NCBI GenBank assembly: GCA_028583405.1
Contig: CM053243.1
Span: 49,859,826-49,923,825 of the forward strand
From: Pogonophryne albipinna
Lineage: Eukaryota > Chordata > Actinopteri > Perciformes > Artedidraconidae
Length of the DNA: 64,000 bases
Reading direction: 5' to 3'
Numbering within the stretch: the first letter of the stretch is position 1; the number at the start of each line of letters is the position of its first letter. Of the stretch, positions 35,257-47,104 are shown piece by piece. The translations under genes were made by a program, and so were the position numbers. The notes beneath the pieces are model-generated. The model ran no database searches, was not told the origin of the DNA, and saw only the letters and a program-made list of their open reading frames with translations.

Positions 35257-36026
35257 TAAAGCAAACCGATATTGTTCTAAACTGTATTAAAGTAAACAGG
35301 TATTATCTTGAACTGTATTGAAGTGAACATGTATTATTTGGGACTGTTTTAAAGTAATCCTATATATATAACCCTTTTCACTTACACTCAATGACCCAGA
35401 TACCCTGACACACACACTTACACCTCCTGTCTCCAGCACACACACATACACTCACTGACCCAGATATCAGCACACACACACACACATACACTTTCCCCCC
35501 CACCAGCACATGCACATGTTCTTATTCAAGGTTCTTCCTGGGGCCAGTATAATCTCAAGCACCAATATATCTGTGTACAATGTTTGATTGTTTTGGGAAA
35601 GAATAGTTTGTGTGAAATCTTCCCTGGGAAAGTAAAGGAGTGAAGTTAGGTGGAAGATAAAAAGTGATTCTGACCTTGACTAGTTCCGAGGCTCTCACGC
35701 TTCACTTAGGAGTAAAATGGGATGGAAGAGCCGACCCACATCTCCGCCCCAAAAATGTCCATATATACTGTTGTTTATTCATGCAAAATGCCCCCCTTGT
35801 TTCTGACTGGCTGGTCCCGATACCTGTATCGCACAGCAGTAGAGCTGGGAGCCCGGAGTACTCTGTAATTTGTATTGGTGTTTTTTACCATTAAAATCAG
35901 ATTATTGTTATAACTTTTATGCCGGTGTTTTGAACTCCTTCTCTTATTAATCTGACCAGGCTCATCTAACGAACGGCGCGGAGCAGAGGTGGGCTTTAAG
36001 CCACCACTATTGTGTTTGCTTCAACA
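35257..36026 (+). repeat. 3' LTR of ERV copy B
   Basis: 770 bp, TAAAGCAAACCG to TTTGCTTCAACA, with the full middle part that the 5' LTR of this copy lacks. It could still act as a promoter toward 36 kb and beyond. Confidence 0.92.
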
Positions 36027-37000
36027 AAGCGCACAGCACGACATTTTAATTGTCTGGTATTTGTAACAATATTCCCTAAAAGGCACAATCACCACGAACA
36101 CGGCTAAAGCTAAAGGGTCAAGTACAATACTATGACTAACTAACGTTGTAGCCTCTATGGTTGTAGCCTAGCAGAGTGGACAAGTTGCTGTTAGCTGACA
36201 GTGAGGCATGTACGTGTCCATCAAAGTGACCACGCCCTAATTTATGCAAAAACTTTAAGACCTAATATAAATAAAAGGGTCGTGTTAGAAAACAATTCAC
36301 TCACAGATTCATAATCATGAAGGTGGAATCTAACTATATCGATAATAATATTTATTGCATCCATGGGTAGAAACATGTTTTTTTCTGCTGTAAAGTTTGG
36401 CATTTTAACATGGGGGTCTATGGAAATTGCTCCTTTCTGCAGACAGTCCCTCGCGGCCCATGTATGAACTGCAGTGTGTGGCACTTCCGTATTGGCGTCC
36501 CGGCTGTTCCCCAGAGTTTGACGCTTGGTTGAACCCAATGGGAGCAAATTACACTGAACGCTGCGACGCAGCACCTGAGATTACTCCCAAAAAGTTGTTC
36601 ACGTTCTCAATTTTTTACGTTTAACGTTATATTCGTTCGGTACACACGTGTACCGAACCGAAGGGACCATACCGAATAATTTCGGTACGTATACCGTTAC
36701 ACCCCTAGTATATCTGTATAGTTCAATGTTAATTGACAATAAATAGTTGTTTTTGAATTGTACTTTCTTTATTTGATTTGCAGTCAGTTGTTGATTACAT
36801 GCAGACGTTGATAAAGCTACAGCTACTTCAATATATATCACACGAATTCATAAAGCAAGTTAGACATTTTGATGTTCCGGACCTTTGCATGGGGAGATTT
36901 TCTCTAAATGGACCTCGATGAATTTTAGTTGAATACCCCTGCTGTAGCTCCTCAACATTCTCCATGTTGTTAATTCAATCATATTTGATTTTGAGAAATA
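36027..37000. other. Rest of the hAT/DNA-element nest and its right flank
   Basis: Right part of the 27884-36527 element, then the right end of the big hAT element (to 36707), then about 290 bp with no recognised feature. No gene. Confidence 0.55.
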
Positions 37001-37060
37001 TTAAAGGTCCCATGACATGCTTTTCCGGTTATTACCCGTCCCCTTGTGTGTTATGTAGCT

Positions 37061-38086
37061 TGTGGAGAATTGAAGATTTTATCACCTGATATATAAGAAG
37101 TGTTACGTTTGAATGGCAGAAAGTCTTGTGGCAATTTCCAGATATGGAAGGAGGCCCCTTGAGTTTCTCTGTTAATTATCAATAGTCTGGGAAAGTAACA
37201 GGGGAAGCCAGGGGGGGGGGGGATTTTCCTCAGATTTAATGCAGTTACATTCTTGTAGCTAATGATGCATGACAGGCAGACCCATAAAAAGCCTTGAGAA
37301 TTGAGTCACACAGTTAAGAGAGACAATAGTCCTTCTGAATTATCAATAAATGCATTCATTCCAGTAAACGCTGACTTTGAGGTGAAAGGAAGTTCACAGA
37401 AGCCCTTAAAGCGACAAGAACAATTAACTTCTGTTAATGCTAAGGAGTGTGTGTCTATTTGAGCAGCTATATGTGAATTCTGCTCAGACAATACCTGTGT
37501 TTGTGTTTTATATTGATTTCTCTGTTTTATTCTTTCATAAATGTGAGGACTAAAATTGCTCCAAGCATTGTGGGGTGCAGGTTTGCAAAACAGGAGACTA
37601 TGGGGGAGGGGAGCCAAGAGGGAAGTCTGAAGAATGTGTGTGTGTGGAAGCTGCAGGAATACGAGCCAGATGTGTTTGTTTTGCTTCAAACTAAAAGACT
37701 GTTTCCGGATCATCTCGGCTGGCGCGCGCTGATACGCTACGAAAGCCCATCGTTTATATATGGGCCAATAGATGACCTGTATGGGGGTAGCATCCACACA
37801 GCTCCCCCCGTGTTTTTTGGTATATAAGCTTGCTTTGTATTTAGTTCGTCCTCTTCTTCCTCCGGCTGACAAGACAAGTAAGTTAGATCTCCCGGCGGGA
37901 GGAACAAGAGCCGGAGTAATCCGGATTACTTCGTGATGTTGTGTTATTGTGTCTTTTGCCATTAAATCAGCATTTTGTTATAACCTTACCAATGGTTGCT
38001 GTGAATTCTTCTTCTGTTAATCTGACCCATTCACAAAACGAACACGCGGAGACGAGGTGGGTTTTAAAACCACTCTGACTCCAACA
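37061..38086 (+). repeat. Solo LTR, sister family, copy 1
   Basis: TGTGGAGAATTG to CTCCAACA, 1026 bp, with exact 4-bp duplication AGCT (37057-37060, 38087-38090). TATA box GGTATATAAGC near 37819 and ATTAAATCAG near 37962. The last 130 bp resemble the end of the ERV A/B/C LTR: AACGAACACGCGGAG, GAGGTGGG, then a TTTAAAACCAC-type block. No primer site follows, so it is solo. Confidence 0.8.
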
Positions 38087-38576
38087 AGCTTTGTATGCAT
38101 GTAAACGGTCTGCAAAGTCACAAACCCTCAAAGTACACCCTGTAGCAAGTACAACTCTTAACACAGAAAATACCTGTATATCCTGCCCCAGAACGCCTCG
38201 TTGGAGATTTTTCTTTTATACATTTTTTTTCTTCCTGGTCATAGTGACATAACTGCTCCGCGGATTGGTCCATTCACACACACACACACACTCACTCAGC
38301 CTTATCTTTTCTCAGCCGCGGTGTCTTTCTGTCTCGCAGACCCCACGCAGCAACCAGGAAACGACACCAGTAATCCAGCTCACACTGTCAGCTCCTCGAG
38401 CCTCAAAGGGCAGAGCAGTGAGCCCTGCAACGTCCCGCCAACACAGCACCCAGACCCCACTCAGCATTCTCATCCGTTTGTCATTACTGGTGTCATTTTC
38501 TGTTTGCTAACAAACGCCATTGTAACTGAAGAGAATTAAATTAACACATTATAGCAGGAAGTTTAATACAGTGTAA

Positions 38577-41091
38577 TTTTTGGTATATTCATTTTAATGT
38601 CCCCTGATATATAAGAAGTGTGTTTTTATATATTCATGTGTGTACTTAATTAGTTTGTATTTAATAGTAGCAGTTTATATGAACAAGAAACTGGAGAGAT
38701 GAGAAGTGAAAACTTCCCTGTTAGGAGAAGGGGACAGAGAGGAAATATCCTTATATAGACATATGCTATAGACAGCAGAGAGTGGAATGTGTGTGTATGC
38801 ATTGCAGGAGCCATATGCTGTATAACTGCTCAATTATACTGGTGCTTGTGTTTTTATTGATTTCTTTCGGTTTCATTCTTTCATGTTGTGAGTCCTAAAT
38901 TGCCACAATGACAGGAGACTAAAGATGTGGGGAGAGGAAACATTCTTATCTAAACACAGCTTGTCAAGTAGCTGGAACGATACATGTCTAAAATATATGT
39001 GTATGTTTAATTACTTTGTATCAATAATAGCAGTCTGTTAAAGAGAAGCTGGAAATATGATAAGTGAAAATGAGTGTGCGTTAGAAGTGGAGATGTGACC
39101 GAGGGGAATGTCCTTATTTGAAGATAAGCTCAGAGCTCTAAAATGAGTGTGCGTCCTCTGTATATGTTATGTAGAGTTCGTGTTGGACACCCAATGTGTC
39201 TGTTTTACCTTAAATGGTAAAACAAGGGTGCGTGACACAACCTAAGGAAAATGAGTGTGTGTTCTCTATATAGGCTGATATTCTACTATTTTACTGCTTG
39301 AGAGCAGAGGTAATGTTTTTCTCGTTATTATTGATTTTAAAGTAGTACATATATTAGTCAACTATAACAAAAGTATGTGAAACTGTGTGTATATTGAACT
39401 AATAGGAGAGGGGGCCACAGAGAGGGAAGTCTCTGCAAAATGTGTGGGTGTGTGGAGGTTTCCACAAGATGACGAGCTTGTTATTCAGAGCAGGTTTGTG
39501 ACGGACTCCCAATGTGTCTGTTTTACCTTAAATGGTAAAAGACTCTTCCTCGGCTGGCTCGCGCTGATGCGCTACGACACGCCATATTTTTGCATCTCCC
39601 AATGAGATAACCTAAAAGGAGGAGCATCTGACCACAGCTCCTCCCGTTTTGTTTTTGCATATAAGCCTGTTCTGTCTTTGGTTCGCTCTCTTTCCTCCTG
39701 CCGTCAAGACTGATGAGGTTCTCCCGGCATTTGGACCAGGGCAGGGGTGGGCGTACCCCTTTGAGAAGTGTATTGTATTATTACCGTTTATCATTAAAGC
39801 AGATTATTGTTTAACCCTGTAACTGGTAGGGCTGTGCATCTTCACTGGTCTCACGATTCGATTCGATTACGATTATCCTGTCAACGATTCGATTCGATTC
39901 AATTCGATATCCCGATGCATCACGATTCATACCAATGCGTTGCATCCTCAATTTTCTATATTACTGCACATGGCTTATTTTTCATCAATGCATACATGCA
40001 GTAAATACATATGAACTCTCTTTTTATTATTTAGAAAGTGCTTCAGAAATCAATAACATAAATGTCTTGACATTAATTTATAAACCAAAATAAATTAATT
40101 GTATAGGTCTAGCCTCCCTATATCTGTGTGTAAAGTTGTTCCATCCTCAAAAACAAAAAATAATGCTTCTGCAGTCTAGCTGTAGCTTCTAGCAATGGTC
40201 TTCTGTTAAAAAAAAGGACACTGAATGTCCTGAATGTGGCATCACACACAGGACTTGAGTCTGAACACAGCAGACAACAGGAGTATTTACAATAGCATAT
40301 ACAAACAAAAATACTGCATGTGGGTGCACACTTACATTCTCTGTCTTACTGTTACATAAATCCCATGAATGTATGAGATTAAATTAGCTTCATTATATCT
40401 CAGTGATTAAGTGAATAATAAAGTTTCTATCGGGTCACTATCAGCCTGTCACTCATTATGTTCAGGGAGGGGGCGGGGTTTGGAGGAACGGTGAGGAGAC
40501 GGTGATTGCGGAAGCTTTTTTCCTCCTGCCTTCACAAATTTTACACACGTATATGTCGTCTGAAAATTGCTAGAGGACATTCATACTTTGCAATCCAAGA
40601 CTTAATTAAATCCACCAAAAACCTGACATGATTGTAACGCGATTATTAAAAAAAAAAAAATCCCTGTGCCGCAGCGACACGGAGTGATTCAGAGCGGGTC
40701 CTTCTGCTGTTGGTTCTGGACTGGTGGTGTTGTGTTGGTGGATAAAGCAGACTGCTCCGTGTTTGGTGTTGCTGTGCCGCTGTCACGTCTGTTCCCTAAT
40801 CTCTACGTCACCGACCGATTTGATATTAAAGTGACAGAAAAAAAAAAAACGTTGTAGTAAAGCCGCGGCCGGAAAATCAGGAGGCAACGTTACTACGCTA
40901 TAACCGATTATCTTCCGTCACTGCATCGATACCGAATCGTCCACGTCCGCATCGCAATGCATCGTAGAAACAAATATTTTCAACACCCCTAGTATCTGGT
41001 GCTTTGAATTCCTTCCTTTTTGATTTTACAAGATGCTCACGAAACGAACACGCGGAGCCGAGGTGGGCCTTAAACCACTAAGACTCCAACA
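38577..41091 (+). repeat. Solo LTR, sister family, copy 2 (with hAT insert)
   Basis: Related to copy 1 along most of its length: TGATATATAAGAAGTG near 38600, TATA box CATATAAGCC near 39658, GAGGTGGGCCTTAAACCAC at the end. Likely 4-bp duplication GTAA at 38573-38576 and 41092-41095. The exact left end is less certain because the first bases diverge. A hAT element at 39827-40991 interrupts it. Confidence 0.7.
39827..40991. mobile_element. hAT miniature element inside the LTR
   Basis: Ends TAGGGCTGTGCATC and CAACACCCCTA. Flanking octamers GTAACTGG (39819-39826) and GTATCTGG (40992-40999) match at 7 of 8. Subterminal GATTCGATTCGATT repeats. No coding frame. Confidence 0.85.
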
Positions 41092-42099
41092 GTAACACAT
41101 AAACACTGATGTTCCGCTGTAATGGTGGTGGACTCATCAGAACAGAGTTGGTGACCGGACCAATTAGAGCACAGTGGGCTTATAGGGGGGGGGGGGGCAG
41201 GAGCTCCAACAAGCCATTGTAAGAAATGTAAATCAATGTTTAATGATGTAATTTAGTTTAAACATACAGTAATCTTAAAACTGTTTTATTGTGAAAACAT
41301 TTCCGGTTAGCATTCGCCTGTGCCTAACGTTGATGCTAAAGTTTATTTTGAAAAGCTATTCCGAAAAAAGTCTCCGGAATATCACCAGTAAGCTTGACTT
41401 CCGGTTTTCTGTTAACAAACGATTGCAGCCGTTAAAATGCATTGGATAAAAAGTCATAAAAAGGTGTGTGGAGTGATGCAATGAATATTCAACGTCTAAA
41501 TCCTCTGTTATGTGCGATATCGGACATTGGTGAAAGGAAGGCAGAAGCTTACGTCACAGCCCCCAGAGAGAAGGAGCGAAGGGGAGATGCAAGCGGGAAG
41601 AACTAACGTGTCTCAAGCTCTTTTCCAAGGCCCGGACTGCGAGAGGGAGCTGCAGCCTCTCTCTCCCGACTACCTTCTGTTTGTTTCATTACCACGCTAT
41701 TTAATTAAAGTAACACATTTGACCTTTCTCAGAGACTCCATTGTCTCTTACTTTTTAAACTTCTTCCTGGACGCGAGAGAAAAGAATACTTCTAATAATT
41801 TAGGACAGAGTGAATACACATGCTGTATGAGAAACCAATGTGATTTTGGAACATTGAACAGTGTAAATCTATTCTAGTAGACTTCAACAATGGAATTATG
41901 ATCAGTAGAAATGGCCATGACATGGGACCTTTAACATACAGCTCTGGAAAAAATGAATAGACCACTGCAGCATTATCAGTTTCTCTGGTTTTACTATTTA
42001 TAGGTATGTGTTTGAGTCAAATTTACATTTTATTCTATAAACTACCAACAACATTTCTCTGTGTTGGAATTCAACAGAAACTGGAATAGCTGCCATATA

Positions 42100-43584
42100 C
42101 AGTGGGGCAAAAAAGTATTTAGTCAGCCACCAATTGTGCAACTTAAAAAGATGAGAGGCCTGTAATTTTCATCCTAGGTATACCTCAACTATGAGAGACA
42201 AAATGAGAAAAAAATCCAGAAAATCACATTGTCTGATTTTTAAATAATTTATTTGCTAAGTATTTGGTCAATAACAAAAGTTCATCTCAATACGTTGTTA
42301 TATACCCTTTGTTGGCAATGACAGAGGTCAAACGTTTTCTGTAAGTCTTCACAAGGTTTTCACACACTGTTGCTGGTATTTTGGCCCATTCCTCCATGCA
42401 GATCTCCACTAGAGCAGTGATGTTTTGGGGCTGTCGCTGGGCAACACAGACTTTCAACTCCCTCCAAAGATTTTCTATGGGGTTGAGATCTGGAGACTGG
42501 CTAGGCCACTCCAGGACCTTAAAATGCTTAATTCCTTCGTTGCCCGGGCGGTGTGTTTGGGATCATTGTCATGCTGAAAGACCCAGCCACGTTTCATCTT
42601 CAATGCACTTGCTGATGGAAGGAGGTTGTCACTCAAAATCTCACGATACATGGCCCCATTCATTCTTTCGCATGATGTTTCCACCCCCATGTTTCACAGT
42701 AGGTATGGTGTTCTTTGGACGTCTAGTTGAGTTTTTACCAAAAAGTTCTATTTTGGTTTCATCTGAGAATATGACATTCTCCCAATCCTCTTCTGGATCA
42801 TCTAAATGCTCTCTATCAAACTTCAGACAGGCCTGGACATGTACTGGCTTAAGCAGGGGGACACGTCTAGCACTGCAGGATTTGAGTCCCTGGCGGCGTA
42901 GTGTGTTACTGATGGTAGCCTTTGTTACTTTGGTCCCAGCTCTCTGCAGGTCATTGACTAGGTCCCCCCGTGTGGTTCTGGGATTTTTGCTCACCGTTCT
43001 TGTTATCATTTTGACCCCACGGGGTGAGATCTTGCGTGGAGCCCCAGATCGAGGGAGATTATCAGTGGTCTTGTATGTCTTCCATTTTCAAATAATTGCT
43101 CCCACAGTTGATTTCTTCACACCAAGCTGCTTACCTATTGCAGATTCAGTCTTCCCAGCCTGGTGCAGGTCTACAATTTTGTTTCTGGTGTCCTTTGACA
43201 GCTCTTTGGTCTTGGCCATAGTGGAGTTTGGAGTGTGACTGTTTGAGGTTGTGGACAGGTGTCTTTTATACTGATAACAAGTTCAAACAGGTGCCATTAA
43301 TACAGTTAATGAGTGGAGGACATAGGATGCTCTTAAAGAAGAAGTTACAGGTCTGTGAGAGCCAGACATCTTGTTTGTTTGTAGGTGACCAAATACTTAT
43401 TTTACCGAGGAATTTACCAATTAATTCATTAAAAATCCTACAATGTGATTTCCTGGATTCTTTCCCCCATTCTGTCTCTCATAGTTGAAGTGTACCTAGG
43501 ATGAAAATTACAGGCCTCTCTCATCTTTTTAAGTGGGAGAACTTGCACAATTGGTGGCTGACTAAATACTTTTTTGCCCCACTG
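42100..43584 (-). mobile_element. Tc1/mariner element, 1485 bp
   Basis: Ends CAGTGGGGCAAAAAAGTATT and its inverse at 43584, flanked by TA (42098-42099, 43585-43586). Long inverted repeats contain TTTAGTCAGCCACCAATTG. It encodes one decayed transposase on the minus strand. Confidence 0.93.
42287..43219 (-). pseudogene. Tc1 transposase (broken)
   Basis: Cut-and-paste transposase of the DD34E Tc1 family. The start at 43219 opens [20 protein letters not shown], the first helix-turn-helix. Codon 44 is a TGA (43088-43090). The frame then continues with the second DNA-binding part (NDLQRAGTKVTKATISNTLR) and the first catalytic aspartate in VIFSDETKIELFG. A frameshift near 42670 leads to the second aspartate in [13 protein letters not shown], and another near 42530 to the glutamate region ENLWRELK. 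The stop at 42287 gives about 310 codons, slightly short of the usual 340. One stop and two frameshifts make it inactive. The same DNA read on the plus strand has a long meaningless frame. Confidence 0.92.
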
Positions 43585-43643
43585 TATGTAGAGATTGAGA
43601 TTTAAACATCTGGAGTGGTCTCTTAATTTTGGCCAGAGCTGTA

Positions 43644-44720
43644 GATGGTGAAGACTTACCTAAAAGAAATGTTAAGTCTACAAACTGCACATTTCTCTTT
43701 GTAGATTCAGTGAGAATGGTTAATATATAAATCTTAAAAATAAATAATTTCCTTAACATGCTTTCTATTGTTCTTCTTTTCTTTAATCATCTTCTTCTTC
43801 TTATTAGTGTGCACTAATTCCACTATAGTTCTTCGAATCTTTAATCCCCTTATTATTTCAGCCAATACTTTGGCTCTCCATAACTTCAGCCTACTTTCAG
43901 CTACAGAAACCATTCAAATATTCAGCCTTTTCAGGAATCGATGGGAAACCTTCAACTTTTTAAAAATATTTTATACTTTTTGAAATATTCAGCTTTTTAA
44001 ACTCTTTTTTTAACATGGAAGTCAATGGGAAGAGCCTTCAAATCCTCTTAACTACACCTTACGCCAAATGCTTCTCCTTCCACATACTTTTAGCTAGAGA
44101 CTTCATTCCAACTTTAAAATGATCACAAGACCTTCAGCTATAAAACGTATTCAGACTGTTCATATTTTTTACACCTTTTGACATATTTAACTTAGTTTGG
44201 AGCTTGGTAAAGAGGCTTTCTTCAGATTTTAACATGTGTGTATTGGGCAGCTCGTTAAGGCTTAGAGTGCTTTGATCTCAAAACAGAGTGGAGGACAGCT
44301 CGAAATTCGCCCAAAAAAATGTTTTAAAACTGCCATAATTCCCAAACCCTACACTCCTGAGACATAATTGTTCATGAAAAACGTAGGAAACCCTCTCATA
44401 GGTTGGAAAATAAAAAATAATTAAGAAAAAATATTAAACAAAATGCCTCTTGAGGGCATGAAGAGACAAAAACTTGTCAACAATTCCACCTAGCTCCCAA
44501 TAGACTCCCATGTAAACAATTTCCGGATCTTTCTTCAGAACAGAGAGAAGTACACTTTAAACAAACTGCTCCCATCTCCACATTTTACACACAAAACCAA
44601 AAAAACAAACATATCATTGGGGTTCCCTGATGCTCACGGTCTGGTAATTTTTTTGATAGGAGTCATAGTTTTTTTAACAGGTGGCAACATTGTCAGATAT
44701 AATCCTCAATGCATTCTTAA
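43644..44720. other. No gene; probable old DNA-element sequence
   Basis: AT-rich. ACATGGAAGTCAATGGGA near 44013 and repeated CTTTTTAA/CAGCTTTT words recall a dispersed fish repeat. No frame resembles a protein. Confidence 0.35.
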
Positions 44721-44727
44721 TGGGACT

Positions 44728-45400
44728 CACACTGTAAAAATATTCACCGTGAATTCACAATAATTACCTGACAACTTTTTGCATGACTTTCACAGTAAGA
44801 TTCACAGCAATTTACTGTGAATGTCTTCACAGCAGTGTATTGTAATTTCACATCCATGATATTACAATATATTACTGTGAATGTCTTCATAGCAGTGTAT
44901 TGTAATTTCACATCCATGATATTACAATATGTTGTTGTAAAGGTAAAACTGTATACTGTAACTTCACAGCTTCAATGACTAAGGAATTACTGTGATATTA
45001 CAGTATGTTACTGGGAAATTACATCTTTTTCTTGTACATGCATTACAACAAGGGCCTGTACTTTTACATTTCTATTGTGAAAGCAATGTAGGAGTTGCCA
45101 GTCATTTACTGTGAATGTACAATGTGTACTGTGAAAGTAATGCAAAAGAGTTGCCAGTAATTTACTGTCAATTTACAATGATAGACGTGCATAACTGTAG
45201 TCCCCAGCTCCGGTACTTCCTGGAGGAAGCTCATACAATGGTTTCCTGTCAAATACTGTTGGATGACGTGACTAATCACGTCATCCAACAGTAAACCAAA
45301 GTGTGAGCTTCCTCCAGGAAGTATTGGAGCTGGACTACAAAAATGCTATTGTACAATTAAAAACAACACCCCAAACTCACAAATGAGGTAAAATCAATGG
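44728..45400. repeat. Hairpin-rich repeat with a direct duplication
   Basis: A 60-65-bp unit (ATTACTGTGAATGTCTTCA ... CATGATATTACAATAT) is present twice in tandem at about 44812-44936. The region is built from TTACTGTGAA/TTCACAGTAA words. It includes the palindrome at 45195-45345. Probably a non-autonomous DNA element; both ends were not resolved. Confidence 0.6.
45195..45345. repeat. 150-bp palindrome
   Basis: The left arm AGCTCCGGTACTTCCTGGAGG pairs with the right arm near 45310-45335. The centre CTGTTGGATGACGTGA / TCACGTCATCCAACAG is a perfect inverted repeat around CTAA. Confidence 0.9.
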
Positions 45401-47104
45401 AAGCCCACTGGCATATTTATTGACAAAATTAAACCTGAATAAACAAACAAGGTTGAAAACATCATGAACAGCGTGGTGAAAAAAGGAACTAATTCATGCA
45501 CGGACTCAAAAGAAAAAAAGAGGCGCAGGGACGACAGGATCATGTCAGTTGTCTATGCAGACCATTCAAAGTCTATCAGCTTCCGGTGAAAGGTGCTCAC
45601 GTGAGGGTTAATGGAGGTGTTACATTTTTATTGAAGCCAGACTACAAGTCGTATGGTTTAGTTTTTATTGAACTCAGTCTCCAAGCAGTGTGGTTTATAT
45701 CTGCACATGTGTTGAGTGATCCCCACCCCTTCCCCCACTCACATGAGGCCAGTGCTATACTGCTAAGCTGGTTGGCCAGCAAGTTGGCATACTAGATGGT
45801 GAAATAGTTGGTGTAAAGATGTACACGAACAAGGAGAGTAGATTAAGTTGTTTTGTTTTTCATGCTTTTCACCAAGGCTCATTTGAATTGTTATTATTTT
45901 AATGTAGTGTTGTTTTGAGTTATATTTATAAAACTATAATGTACCCACACGCATGTGGTTTCTTTGTCACAGTTCATTTTCAAGTCAGCCACCTTATGGC
46001 TAGATCTCATCTCTGAGAGTCCATTGTGTTAATGTTAAGAGCTCCTTTTGTTCTTCAGGCCACATGAGGTCAAGAGTCATTCTGTTAGACCACAATCTTG
46101 TGTAAGACAAATCATTGTTCTTTTGTCACATTTTGAATTACATAAGATTTCATTTTGCTAAATCAATTTATCTATAAATGTTGTAGATGGAGTTTGGTGT
46201 TTGCTAACATTTTTAGGAACGAAATAGGCCTACACTTGGGTCAAATTACATTACTGTGATCTGATTAGTGTGCTCTGCAACTTTACAATTGTTGCTAGAT
46301 AGCAGTGGGATTTTTGAATGCGGAGGGGTTCTTTCATAGTGTGTGGAATATGCGATGCTGGAAACATGTGGGTGTTGAAAAACTTAGTTTGGGTAAATAT
46401 GTCACAATGGATGAAACGATTATTAGAGGGAGTTTATGTAATATCATTAGTAGACATTAATTGTGTTGTTTGGATGGCATTTAACTACTAAGACAGATAG
46501 TATGATTAGAAAGAGACGGAGTGGAAAGGGTTGGATTTATTTAACCTCAGTGTGCTAGAATTTCTATAGGTAATGCGTCCCGAAACCTGGACTCTCTCTC
46601 TCTGCATGTCAGACGGCTAAGACCCCGATCCGCTTGAGCAATCAAAGGCCTAACCCAACAGGAGACTCCTCCTTCTCAATAGACCAGACAAAGAACCAGA
46701 GCTGAACCAACAACAACAATAAGAACTGCATCCAGAACTATCTCCACCTGTGGCATCCAGAACCAAACAGCTTGCTGACAGGCAGAGATCTACTCTCACC
46801 AGTCCCTCAAACAAGAGCAAAGTGTGGGACATGAGTGCAGAATCCGCCCTCCATAAAGCAGCAGAGAGACTGTGAAGGAGGAGATGAAGTGCAAAGCAGT
46901 GCAACAACAGTGGCATGATGGGGGCTGCAGATGTAGCTGGGCAGATGAGTTACAGCGAGCTGATGGACAAAGGGGGAGGAGTCAGAATCAGAGGAGTTGG
47001 TCGAGAATGTGAGGTGGCCAGGGATCGCGGCTTGAGATAAACCAGAGGAGAGGAGAAGGGAATCAACGGGAATGAGTGAGTTTACACATAAACACACTTA
47101 TAAA
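45401..47104. other. No gene recognised
   Basis: No frame resembles a known protein on either strand. I see no terminal repeats. Confidence 0.4.

Larger units (their letters stand above)
28747..36026 (+). mobile_element. ERV-like LTR element, copy B (5' LTR deleted)
   Basis: Same family and internal order as copy A, on the plus strand. Exact 4-bp duplication AAGC at 28743-28746 and 36027-36030. The 5' LTR is only 215 bp, the 3' LTR 770 bp. The leader primer site, stem-loop array, integrase-like segment, tandem repeat and polypurine tract are all present. No gag or pol core. Together with copy A it forms a very long head-to-head inverted repeat with about 2.3 kb between. Confidence 0.9.
27884..36527. 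mobile_element. DNA element carrying ERV copy B
   Basis: GTTGAACCCA occurs at 27874-27883 and again at 36528-36537, as a target duplication would. The left part begins ATAGACTGTATATATAAATG and has GTGACGTCACCCATAGG. The right part has GGGGGTCTATGGAAATTG and GGCACTTCCGTATTGG, then ends GACGCTTGG. Both halves recall one common fish DNA-element family. ERV copy B lies between them. The family name and exact duplication length are uncertain. Confidence 0.5.
17851..36707 (-). mobile_element. BED-finger hAT element split by nested insertions
   Basis: The left end is TAGGGGTGTAATGGTTCAC with TTCGGTTCGGTAC just inside. The right end, read inverted, is TAGGGGTGTAACGGTATACG with TTCGGTTCGGTAC inside as well. 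These matching ends lie 18.9 kb apart because ERV copy A, a hAT miniature element, and a DNA element carrying ERV copy B have inserted between them. The transposase remnant at 26567-27769 reads on the minus strand, consistent with this orientation. Flanking octamers ACTGATCT and GTATATCT match only partly, so the pairing rests on the inverted ends. Confidence 0.75.
37005..41930. mobile_element. TTAA-target DNA element with nested LTRs
   Basis: Ends AGGTCCCATGACATG and CATGACATGGGACCT, inverted with one mismatch. Both are flanked by TTAA (37001-37004 and 41931-41934). TTAA duplication is characteristic of piggyBac and Kolobok superfamilies; I cannot choose between them. Its own DNA (37005-37060, 38087-38576, 41092-41930) has no transposase. 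Two LTRs are inserted in it. Confidence 0.8.
41939..43641. mobile_element. Tc1-like miniature element interrupted by a Tc1 element
   Basis: Ends CAGCTCTGGAAAAAATG and ATTTTGGCCAGAGCTG with TA on both sides (41937-41938, 43642-43643). Its own DNA is only about 220 bp; the rest is the Tc1 insertion at 42100-43584. Confidence 0.8.

Noticed and set aside
37306..37962. 218-codon minus-strand frame
   Set aside because: It lies entirely within the solo LTR, antisense to its promoter, and resembles no protein. The sister LTR copy does not preserve it.
42381..43238. 285-codon plus-strand frame
   Set aside because: It is the antisense of the Tc1 transposase. The minus strand holds the recognisable catalytic motifs.
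46650..47097. Two overlapping minus-strand frames of about 90 codons
   Set aside because: Low-complexity Leu/Ser-rich translations without family resemblance.
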